From Desulfobacteraceae bacterium (GTDB taxonomy: Bacteria > Desulfobacterota > Desulfobacteria > Desulfobacterales > Desulfosarcinaceae): DNA of 64,000 nt. This document shows positions 57,003 to 64,000 of the stretch, one piece after another. The stretch spans positions 62,001 to 126,000 of the forward strand of contig JABDIN010000056.1 in assembly GCA_013003715.1 (NCBI GenBank), given 5' to 3'. Numbering within the stretch: the first letter of the stretch is position 1; every line of letters starts with the position of its first letter. Both the position numbers and the translations under genes were made by a program. The notes under the pieces are model-generated. The model searched no databases and had not been told where the DNA came from. It worked only from the letters and a program-made list of their open reading frames with translations.

Positions 57003-57944
57003 TTACGCATCGTCCCGGACCAGCACCAGCCGAACGTCGAAACTGATGTGATCATAGACCTTGTGCTTGCCCAGATGGTCGAAAAAACGGGTGGAGCCAT
57101 AGATGATGCCCCAGTTGGTTCTGTCGATGTCAAATCCGGCCTGGGCGGCGACGCGGTTTTCCGGCAAGGGGTTCACCGTGGCCTGGAATTCGATGCTTTT
57201 CCCAATACCGCGTATTTTCAACCGGCCATTTACCGCATAATTCGGCTCGGTGGGGGTCGCCTCCGGAATCGGCGTGACACTTGTAAAATAAAACTGTGCC
57301 GTGGGGAACAGGTTGATAAAAAAGAAATCATCGGATTCAAGATGATCGATGAGCACCGGCTGGTATTCATCGCCTTCCAGATCGATATTGCTGATGGATG
57401 TCATGTCCACATCCATTACCCCGGCAATTTCACCGTTATAGGCATTCACCTCACCCTCGGCAATTTCCATCGTTCCTGTATGCGCACCGTTGGCATTTCG
57501 CCCGGTCCATGAAATCCGGCTTTCGGCGGTCTCGACATGATAACGCCCCTCTTCCAGGACATAAGCCGGCTCCCTGTCATCCGATACCGATATTGCCTCG
57601 CCGATCACCTCATATCCGGCCGTGCACCATTGCCGGAGACCGCCGGTGAACACGAACACCTTTCGATATCCCTGTCGGTTTAATTTTCCTGCCGCCGTTA
57701 TGGCATCCATGGATTTCCCACCGTTGCCATACAGGACCACCCCTTCGAGAGGATCCGGCAACAATTCCCGGATTTTTTTCATAAAGTTGACTTCATACAC
57801 ACAGGCGTTTATTGCGCCAGGGATATGGACGCTCTGGTAATTCTCCTCGGGTAAGGTGTCGATCAGGTGGAATGCCTGTTTGTTTCTTTTCCAGTCCGCC
57901 AGGGTTTCTATGGATATTGTTTCGATGTCGTCGGTCGTTTTCAT
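57003..57944 (-). CDS. Rhodanese-like domain fused to YceI-like domain, catalytic Cys absent
   Basis: A 313-residue protein. Residues 8-115 form a rhodanese fold (AFHLIDTLPEENYQSVHIPG, YRKVFVFTGGLRQW), but the active-site loop reads LYGNGGKS with Gly73 where the catalytic Cys should be. Residues 140-305 match the YceI lipid-binding barrel (SRISWTGRNANGAHTGTMEI, FDIDRTNWGIIYGS, VYDHISFDVRLV). ATG 57944 has AAAGGT upstream; an earlier in-frame start at 57989 is rejected. No signal peptide, so it is cytoplasmic, unlike most YceI proteins. The role may be binding of a lipid or quinone-like ligand. Confidence 0.82.
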   Translation of the reverse strand: MKTTDDIETISIETLADWKRNKQAFHLIDTLPEENYQSVHIPGAINACVYEVNFMKKIRELLPDPLEGVVLYGNGGKSMDAITAAGKLNRQGYRKVFVFTGGLRQWCTAGYEVIGEAISVSDDREPAYVLEEGRYHVETAESRISWTGRNANGAHTGTMEIAEGEVNAYNGEIAGVMDVDMTSISNIDLEGDEYQPVLIDHLESDDFFFINLFPTAQFYFTSVTPIPEATPTEPNYAVNGRLKIRGIGKSIEFQATVNPLPENRVAAQAGFDIDRTNWGIIYGSTRFFDHLGKHKVYDHISFDVRLVLVRDDA

Positions 57945-58339
57945 GATGATTACCTTTTCCTGTCTCTTTTTATTCGGTCCATTTGCCATTTCAATATATA
58001 ACTAGAATAATCATCCCATGGCATCCAACAATGTCGGGTATGCGAATAAGTACGGCGGGGTCGGCTGGTCCAGCGTATATTTGTGTCCGGCGGATTATCG
58101 CCGGTATAGACTGAAGTGACCGGCAAACGGCAGGTTGGGGGATATTCGTTTTTAACTATGATAACAAATTTTTACCTTCCAAATGCCAAAAGATTTCGAT
58201 CTTCCTTTTTTTGACTTGAATTAAAGGGTTTGTTATACCCTGCCGATGACCTGTTGAAACAATACCCATTTGGCCTTATCTTCTTGCCATTATCAACTTA
58301 TTTAATTTCATCTCCGACCGACCAACAAAAGGAATGCTG
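57945..58339. other. Divergent intergenic region with htrA promoter
   Basis: Contains a good sigma-70 promoter at 58211-58239 for the downstream gene and T-rich runs at 58204-58213. The stretch 57990-58190 holds no gene or repeat that I can support. Confidence 0.5.
58211..58239 (+). promoter_or_regulatory. Sigma-70 promoter of the htrA pair
   Basis: TTGACT (58211-58216), 17-base spacer, TATACC (58234-58239), about 100 bases before the ATG. Confidence 0.6.
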
Positions 58340-59881
58340 ATGGTGTCTCGATCATCGAACGTAAGGTGTTTGTTCAGTTGCCGGTACCTGGTGCTATCGG
58401 CGGTTTGTGCGATTTTCGCTGTCACCGGTGGTTTCGCCGGTGCATCCGAAAATGTATCCGATATCCGTCAAAGTGTTTTTCGCATTTATGCGGTGTCTCA
58501 AATTGCGGATTATCTGGTGCCCTGGGATCCGGGGCGCACGGAGTCGAGTACCGGCACCGGTTTTTTAATCGCCGACGGTCTCATTCTCACCAACGCACAT
58601 GTGGCGAGCAATGCACGGCTGATTACGGTGGAAAAAGAAGGGGATGCCCGGCGGTTCGAGGCCAGGGTCAAGTATATCGCCCATGATTGCGACCTTGCCC
58701 TGCTGGAATTGTTGGATTCTTCATTCCTGAACGGGTTGACGCCATTGAAGTTGGGCAGTATCCCCGAGTTGGATTCCACCGTTTCCGCCCTGGGTTATCC
58801 CATCGGCGGTGACCGGCTTTCGATCACCCGGGGCGTGGTATCGCGCATTGACTACCAGACCTATTCGCATTCGGGAATCGATTCCCACCTGGTCATTCAG
58901 GTGGATGCGGCCATCAATCCGGGCAACAGCGGCGGACCGGTAATCCAGGATAACCGGGTGGTGGGAGTGGCTTTTCAGAGTTATAGCGGCATTGTGGCAC
59001 AGAATGTGGGCTACATGATTCCGGTTCCGGTGATCAATCGTTTTCTGCACGATGTGCGGGACGGTCATTATGATTCCTATGTGGATCTGGGGATTCAGCA
59101 TTTTCCCCTGATCAACAGCGTCCAGCGACGGGCCCTGGGATTGGCGCAGGGAGATAATGGCGTGATGGTCACCGTGGTCAATACCGCCGGAGCCGCCGCC
59201 GGCATACTGGAAACCGGAGATGTCCTGCTCAGTATCGATGGGTTGCCGGTTTTCAGCGACGGCCACGTGGAACTGGACGGTGACCGGGTATTGCTCCATG
59301 AAGTGGTTGAACGAAAATTCAAGGGGGATACGGTGAGCCTCAGTATTTTCAGGCGTACCCGGAAAATGGATGTCAAGATCCCCTTGAATTCCCCCTGGCC
59401 ATATCAAATTCAAGCCAACCGCCATGATGTCCGGCCGCGATTCGTATTGTACGGCGGTATTGTTTTCCAACCGCTGTCCAGAGCATTTCTGGCCGCCTCG
59501 AAAACCAACAATGTCGATACCCTGTATCATTATGAGAAGTTTATCGACAATGATATTTTCCTCGAGAAACCGGAAGTGATACTGATTTCCAAAGTCCTGC
59601 CGGATCCGATTACCGCGGAATTACACGGTTTCGTGCACTCCATTGTCGAGCAGATCAACGATATCCGGATTAAAACCCTGGAAGATGTCGCGGCCGCATT
59701 CAAGCTGCCGGTGGACTACCATATCATCCGATTAATGGGCAATCATCGCCCCATTGTGTTGGAACAGGATGCCGTAGAATTCGCCCGCAAACGCATTCTC
59801 CAGCGTTATGGCATCGGTACCGAGGAGTATTTAGAAGACTCCATCGTACCGGCCGATTGGCTGGAAAAGAGAGGAAATTAA
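58340..59881 (+). CDS. HtrA/DegP-type periplasmic serine protease with PDZ
   Basis: A 513-residue protein: a signal peptide with hydrophobic core (about 17-35), then a trypsin-like domain with an intact triad, His87 (LTNAHVAS), Asp118 (HDCDLALLEL) and Ser197 (NPGNSGGPV). A PDZ-like domain follows (about 265-350, GVMVTVVNTAGAAAGILETG and DVLLSIDGLPV), then a C-terminal extension ending LRP-type domain-like with FVHSIVEQINDIRIKTLEDV. ATG 58340 is preferred over 58334 for spacing to AAAGGA. It probably degrades or refolds envelope proteins; it pairs with the dead paralogue downstream. Confidence 0.9.
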   Translation: MVSRSSNVRCLFSCRYLVLSAVCAIFAVTGGFAGASENVSDIRQSVFRIYAVSQIADYLVPWDPGRTESSTGTGFLIADGLILTNAHVASNARLITVEKEGDARRFEARVKYIAHDCDLALLELLDSSFLNGLTPLKLGSIPELDSTVSALGYPIGGDRLSITRGVVSRIDYQTYSHSGIDSHLVIQVDAAINPGNSGGPVIQDNRVVGVAFQSYSGIVAQNVGYMIPVPVINRFLHDVRDGHYDSYVDLGIQHFPLINSVQRRALGLAQGDNGVMVTVVNTAGAAAGILETGDVLLSIDGLPVFSDGHVELDGDRVLLHEVVERKFKGDTVSLSIFRRTRKMDVKIPLNSPWPYQIQANRHDVRPRFVLYGGIVFQPLSRAFLAASKTNNVDTLYHYEKFIDNDIFLEKPEVILISKVLPDPITAELHGFVHSIVEQINDIRIKTLEDVAAAFKLPVDYHIIRLMGNHRPIVLEQDAVEFARKRILQRYGIGTEEYLEDSIVPADWLEKRGN

Positions 59882-60053
59882 CCCGGCAACTAACCGGTTG
59901 AAGTGACATATGTCTGAAATGCGTAAGGAGTTTCCAGCAGCCTGCATCTCCCATAAGCACGACTTCTACGTAATTATCCGCCGGAGCGATAGAACGTTCA
60001 CCGGTACCCTTTCCGGCGGCAACATCACCATCTTAAGAGGAAACACCATAACC

Positions 60054-61562
60054 ATGAAAAACATACTGCGTATCTGTCTGGTTCTGATGATCATTCCCAC
60101 GCTAATACAATGCAGCCACCTTGGCGGGCGGCAGCCGTCCGATGCTGCCGTACCCCCCGTGGAACGGTCGATCATCCGGGTTCACATCACCCGCCAGGGT
60201 TATTTCCATCATCGTCCCTGGCAGTTGCACCGCCCGTCCAACCGGTCGGCCATCGGTGTTGTCCTGTCCGCGGAACATATACTGGTAACGGCCCTGCCGT
60301 TGGCCAACCATCGTTATATCGAGCTGGAAAAAATCGACAGCCGGGAAAAAAGCCGGGCCGAGGTAATGGTGATTGACTATGAGGCGAACCTGGCGCTGTT
60401 GAAACCGGAAACCGAAGGTTTTTTAAGCGACCGGGTGCCGATGGCGCTGACCAACGATACCCGGGAAGGGGACAGCCTCGAACTCTGGCAGATCAAGCGC
60501 AGCGGCGAGGTGCTTCCCATAAAGGGAACGGTGGCATCCATCGAATTGTCCGCCTATCCGCTGGACCATTCTTTCCTTGCGTATAAATTGAATACCCGGA
60601 TGCAGGGGGGATTTATCTATGCCACACTTCCCGTGGTCAAGAAAAACAAGCTTGCCGGAATGCTGCAGAGATACGACTCCCAATCACAAACCATTGATAT
60701 TATACCCGAACCGGTGATATCTCATTTCCTGGCAGATGCAGCCGATGGCCATTATAGCGGGTTTCCCATAGCCGGGTTCGGGTTCAGCGCCCTGAATGAT
60801 CCGCAACTGCGGCGTTATGAAGCGATCCCCGATAACATCGGCGGTATATATGTGCAAAGCATTATCAAGGGGGGTCCGGCGGACGGCGCCGGCCTTTCGG
60901 AAGGTGATATCGTCACCCGCATCGGTGGTGTGGATCTCTCCAATTACGGAAGATACGATCATCCGTTTTACGGCAGAATTTCGATTCAGCACCTCATTCG
61001 CTGCGGGTATCAAGTGGGCGATACCCTGGACTTCACCGTTTTCAGGAACGGCGAACAGAAGAACTTGTCCATGGTTCTGGACCATCGCGGCCCCCAGGAG
61101 TACCTAGTTCCGCCTTACATCATTGATACACCGCCCCGGTATTACATTTCCGGTGGATTGGTGCTCCAGGAGCTTTCCACGACCTTCCTGAGGGAATACG
61201 GATCGGACTGGTCGGCAAAAGCCCCCATCAATCTGGTTTTTTTCAACCAGAATCAGGATTACCTGGACCCTTCCGTCCGGGAAAAAATCGTGTTCCTCTC
61301 CTCCGTGATCCCGACCTCCTATACCATCGGGTTCGAAGATCTCACCAACCTGGTGGTCACCGGTATCAACAATCGGAAGATCCGTCGGCTGGAGGATGTG
61401 CCTGAGGCCTTCCGGCACCCGGTGGACGGTTTCCATAAAGTAGAATTCGACCAGCACCCCCGGGTCGTCTACCTGGACCCGGATCAATTACCGGATATCC
61501 ATCGGCAGATTACCCAACGGTACGGCATCGATGGCAACTTCGTATCACCCACCGGCAAGTGA
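60054..61562 (+). CDS. Pseudo-HtrA lipoprotein (protease fold, triad lost)
   Basis: A 502-residue paralogue of the preceding protease, with the same layout and the same C-terminal extension. It begins with a lipoprotein signal (LVLMIIPTLIQC, Cys20). The triad positions read Pro82 (ILVTALPL), Asn112 (DYEANLALL) and Gln184 (TRMQGGFIYA), so no peptidase activity is expected. A PDZ segment is kept (GIYVQSIIKGGPADGAGLSE, GDIVTRIGGVDL). ATG 60054 follows AGAGGAAAC; a longer frame from 59910 lacks a ribosome site. It likely regulates or tethers the active partner at the outer membrane. Confidence 0.85.
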   Translation: MKNILRICLVLMIIPTLIQCSHLGGRQPSDAAVPPVERSIIRVHITRQGYFHHRPWQLHRPSNRSAIGVVLSAEHILVTALPLANHRYIELEKIDSREKSRAEVMVIDYEANLALLKPETEGFLSDRVPMALTNDTREGDSLELWQIKRSGEVLPIKGTVASIELSAYPLDHSFLAYKLNTRMQGGFIYATLPVVKKNKLAGMLQRYDSQSQTIDIIPEPVISHFLADAADGHYSGFPIAGFGFSALNDPQLRRYEAIPDNIGGIYVQSIIKGGPADGAGLSEGDIVTRIGGVDLSNYGRYDHPFYGRISIQHLIRCGYQVGDTLDFTVFRNGEQKNLSMVLDHRGPQEYLVPPYIIDTPPRYYISGGLVLQELSTTFLREYGSDWSAKAPINLVFFNQNQDYLDPSVREKIVFLSSVIPTSYTIGFEDLTNLVVTGINNRKIRRLEDVPEAFRHPVDGFHKVEFDQHPRVVYLDPDQLPDIHRQITQRYGIDGNFVSPTGK

Positions 61563-61649
61563 TGCCCTTGGTGGCGGTACCCGCACAATTTTTGTATTAT
61601 CCCTGAAGTTCTGGGCCATGCTAATGCGAACAGACAACAGGTGAAGCCT

Positions 61650-62630
61650 ATGAACCAGAACAACGATTTCATCTCACCGGATACCTTGAAAATCGGTATT
61701 GCCCAAATCGCACCGGTTTGGCTGGACCGGGAGCGGACAACGCAAAAGATCATCAGTTTTATCCGGCGGGCTGCGGATGAGGCATGTAAATTGGTGGTCT
61801 TCGGTGAGGCGCTGCTACCCGGATACCCCTTCTGGGTCGAACGAACCGATGGGGCGCGATTCAATGATCCGGTGCAAAAAGAGATACACGCCCATTATAT
61901 GAAAAATGCAGTCCGGATTGAGGCCGGGCATCTTTCCACAATCTGTGAAACCGCGGCTGAAAAACAGATCGCCGTGATCATGGGGTGCATCGAGATCCCC
62001 ATGGACCGCGGCGGCCACAGCCTTTATTGCACCCTGGTTTATATCGATGCCGAAGGCCGTATCCAGACCACCCACCGAAAACTCATGCCCACCTATGAAG
62101 AAAGACTCACCTGGTCTCCGGGAGACGGGCATGGTTTGCGAGTCAATTCGCTGGGCGATTTCACCGTGGGTGGTCTGAATTGCTGGGAGAACTGGATGCC
62201 CCTGGCCCGAACAGCTCTCTATGCACAGGGAGAGGATCTCCATGTTGCTCTCTGGCCTGGAAATGTGAGGAATACGGAAGATATCACTCGGTTTATAGCT
62301 ATGGAATCACGATCCTTCGTGATTTCCGCAGGCGGTCTCATGCGAAATTCCGATATACCGGAGCATACGCCTCATGTGGAGAAAATACGTGGCAATACCT
62401 CCGAATCCGAACTCGTTGCCGATGGCGGGTCATGTATTGCCGGACCCGACGGACATTGGGTGGTGCCACCGGTGGCCGGTGAGGAAACGCTGATCACAGC
62501 CGTCATCGATCACAAACTGGTCCGGATGGAACGACAGAACTTCGACCCGGCCGGGCATTACGCACGACCGGACGTGATCAGGATGACTGTGGACAGAACC
62601 CGGCAGAACATACTGAGGATCAAAGACTGA
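61650..62630 (+). CDS. Nitrilase-superfamily carbon-nitrogen hydrolase
   Basis: A 326-residue nitrilase with the Glu-Lys-Cys triad: Glu in VFGEALLPGYPFWV, Lys in HRKLMPTYEERLTWSPGDG and Cys in GGLNCWENWMPLAR. It most resembles true nitrilases, which convert R-CN to acid plus ammonia. ATG 61650 follows AGGTGA at 6 bases. Monocistronic. Substrate unknown. Confidence 0.92.
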   Translation: MNQNNDFISPDTLKIGIAQIAPVWLDRERTTQKIISFIRRAADEACKLVVFGEALLPGYPFWVERTDGARFNDPVQKEIHAHYMKNAVRIEAGHLSTICETAAEKQIAVIMGCIEIPMDRGGHSLYCTLVYIDAEGRIQTTHRKLMPTYEERLTWSPGDGHGLRVNSLGDFTVGGLNCWENWMPLARTALYAQGEDLHVALWPGNVRNTEDITRFIAMESRSFVISAGGLMRNSDIPEHTPHVEKIRGNTSESELVADGGSCIAGPDGHWVVPPVAGEETLITAVIDHKLVRMERQNFDPAGHYARPDVIRMTVDRTRQNILRIKD

Positions 62631-62974
62631 GCCTGGCAGGGTGCATTCCATGCACCATCAAACTGTTGAGGCAACGATGCTTTTTATGTCACTGCGTAAA
62701 ACAACTCATTGTTGTCACACCCAAAACCCCTGTCGAAAAAGACAATGAAGGCCCTTATCACATAAGACTACATGATTCGCGGTATTCCGGCCTTCTCAGG
62801 TTCTCCTGCCCAGGATTGTTGACAAGTCCTTCGTCACATGCCAATAATTAGCTATAATATCAGCTCCTTTCCTGATGTATACCCATCATCGTCTTTGCAT
62901 GATTCTTTATATGGTAAACGGTAACCATATGATAATATGGATAAAACGTTATTCGTTGTGCGTGAAGGGAAAAT
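62631..62974. other. AT-rich gap with a dyad before the methyltransferase
   Basis: No gene supported. ATATGGT - 8 bases - ACCATAT at 62909-62930 is an inverted repeat about 45 bases before the ATG, possibly an operator. Base composition drops in G+C from here on. Confidence 0.4.
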
Positions 62975-63688
62975 ATGACAAACGAGTACAGCAATACCGT
63001 CGCCAAACACTATGCTGCGTTCAGACCTGCACTGCATGAAGTGATTCTGCGTCGTCTTATTCGGCCTAGCGATCGTTTCAGTATAGGCCTTGATGTCGGT
63101 TGCGGCACGGGGTATTCTGCAGTCGCTTTGGCGGCATATTGCAGCCGCGTATTTGGCCTGGATCCCAATCAACCAATGCTCGACAAAGCAACTATCCATC
63201 CGAAGATTTCTTATGTCAAGGGCTACGGGGACGATATGTGCGTTCTTGGGCAAGATCGGTTTGATGTCGTTTCCTTTGCAGGATCACTCTCCTACACAAA
63301 AACAAACAAAACGAAATCGGAATTACTCCGAACCCTTGCACTGGACGGCGTGGTTCTCGTCTACGACTTTCAAGTGTTTATTGACGACCTCACTGCAAGC
63401 TTAGGAATGTTTTGCTGTTCGGCATCTTTGGACTACAACTTCGCGGAGAACCTATGCGATTGGCCTGAGTTCACATCTGAAGTGGTCGGCACCGACCGGG
63501 TCCTTTTGCAGTTATCAGCGCAGGAAGCCGCTCATATCCTATTGGCCAACTCGGATCGATATCAATTATTTCAGGAGAAATTTCCTGATACAGACCCATT
63601 TTGTGGTCTTACAGGCTACATTCGACGACTAGGTGGCAAGCCGCAATTGAATGCAGATATCTATTTTGCTCGGCACTCTCTATCGTGA
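62975..63688 (+). CDS. Class I SAM-dependent methyltransferase
   Basis: A 237-residue methyltransferase: SAM-binding loop LDVGCGTGYSAVALA, then VFGLDPNQPMLDKA, YGDDMCVLGQDRFDVVSFAGS and a hydrophobic VVLVYDFQVFID strand. Substrate unknown. GAAGGGAAA precedes ATG. Its lower G+C and different codon habits than the preceding genes suggest acquisition by transfer. An attC-like repeat follows 15 bases after the stop. Confidence 0.85.
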   Translation: MTNEYSNTVAKHYAAFRPALHEVILRRLIRPSDRFSIGLDVGCGTGYSAVALAAYCSRVFGLDPNQPMLDKATIHPKISYVKGYGDDMCVLGQDRFDVVSFAGSLSYTKTNKTKSELLRTLALDGVVLVYDFQVFIDDLTASLGMFCCSASLDYNFAENLCDWPEFTSEVVGTDRVLLQLSAQEAAHILLANSDRYQLFQEKFPDTDPFCGLTGYIRRLGGKPQLNADIYFARHSLS

Positions 63689-63703
63689 TGTGCATTCAAG
63701 AGC

Positions 63704-63835
63704 GCGCACAACAAGACGGTTGCACCTGATAGCAGGGGTCGTGCCGCTGAAAAAGATTTTATTTTTGCTGAAAGCATTGCTATACTCCTAATTTTATGAA
63801 TACACCTGCGCCAGGTGAACCGCAGCTTCGTCGGC
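63704..63835. repeat. attC-like inverted repeat (possible integron cassette end)
   Basis: CGGTTGCACCTG at 63717-63728 pairs with CAGGTGAACCG at 63812-63822 over 11 bases with a single extrahelical G (63722), as is characteristic of attC arms. GCGCACAAC (63704-63712) fits an outer R-double-prime box, but the opposite box (TTCGTCGGC) is degenerate and no clear GTTRRRY cut site is seen. Length of about 130 bases is in range. It may be a decayed attC. Confidence 0.4.
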
Positions 63836-63909
63836 AAAACAGGTAGAAAATAAATGGACTATTCGGTCCACTAAACTATTCGTTATCCCGTGGAATGGAG
63901 ATCATGAAA

Positions 63910-64000
63910 ATGAATATTGATGAGTTTTGGCAGACAATCGATTCGGTCAATAGTGAATCAGACGGTGATATGGATCGGAAGTGTGAGCTATTAAAACATC
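63910..64000 (+). CDS. DUF4240-like protein, cut by window end
   Basis: ATG at 63910 (another at 63904) follows a GGAG site in GGAATGGAG. The visible start reads NIDEFWQTIDSVNSESDGDM and continues DRKCELLKH, resembling the opening of DUF4240 proteins (FW..I, then a helix). Only 30 codons are present, so the family call is tentative. Such small proteins are frequent in integron cassettes. Confidence 0.5.
   Translation, partial: MNIDEFWQTIDSVNSESDGDMDRKCELLKH

Noticed and set aside
59910-60053. 48-residue N-terminal extension of the pseudo-HtrA lipoprotein
   Set aside because: It would bury the lipoprotein signal; ATG 60054 with AGAGGAAAC upstream is the sensible start.
62852-63253. Minus-strand 133-codon frame overlapping the methyltransferase start
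   Set aside because: Antisense to a clear family member and lacking a supported start.

Overview
The window reads as a bacterial chromosome segment of moderately high G+C, densely coding, with no rRNA, no tRNA recognised by eye, no CRISPR array and no transposase. An anaerobic member of the Desulfobacterota (sulfate-reducer-like deltaproteobacteria) is the best guess. This rests on an hgcAB mercury-methylation pair, a probable selenocysteine-containing thiol oxidoreductase and an oxygen-sensitive type L-serine dehydratase. The genus cannot be told from the sequence alone.

Layout. 1-4.9 kb: 3'-truncated sdaA (minus), a small unknown gene, a YcgN-family cysteine-cluster protein and an exported TPR-tailed protein closed by a strong terminator. 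4.9-7.6 kb: a three-gene ECF-like importer (split-motif ABC ATPase, membrane protein, S component). 7.7-10.6 kb (minus): arsR-hgcA-hgcB, then a DsbA/FrnE-like gene with an in-frame UGA in its redox motif, then a two-helix membrane protein; spacing suggests one operon with a promoter/operator at 10569-10612. 11.3-18.0 kb: a lytic transglycosylase and a tripartite RND efflux operon. 18.3-25.3 kb: a small-molecule kinase, a ydbH-ynbE-ydbL envelope-lipid set, a thioesterase, a candidate small-protein gene with its own terminator, and a secreted beta-helix protein. 25.6-38.9 kb: ilvE, galU and a glycogen cluster (debranching fusion, CBM48 protein, glgP, glgA, glgB).

39-44.6 kb: a second lytic transglycosylase, OsmC, an exported protein translationally coupled to cmoA-cmoB (tRNA wobble uridine modification), and two small membrane proteins, the first behind a perfect CRP-type palindrome. 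44.7-49.3 kb: glnD-glnB-glnA, with a -24/-12 sigma-54 promoter that moves the glnD start downstream. 49.4-57.0 kb: an eight-gene chorismate/tyrosine operon (aroQ-aroE fusion, aroA, aroK, aroC, tyrS, aminotransferase, tyrA). A 21-codon leader ORF with a Tyr/Phe-rich core (YFYCFYYCY) followed by a terminator hairpin indicates transcription attenuation. 57-62.6 kb: a rhodanese-like/YceI fusion, an HtrA protease paired with a catalytically dead lipoprotein paralogue, and a nitrilase. 62.6-64 kb: composition turns AT-richer, with a methyltransferase, an attC-like inverted repeat and the start of a DUF4240-like gene, possibly integron cassettes.

The most interesting items are the UGA-containing FrnE-like gene inside the mercury-methylation operon, the aromatic leader peptide, and the ECF-like ATPase whose two halves share out the motifs of one ATP site.
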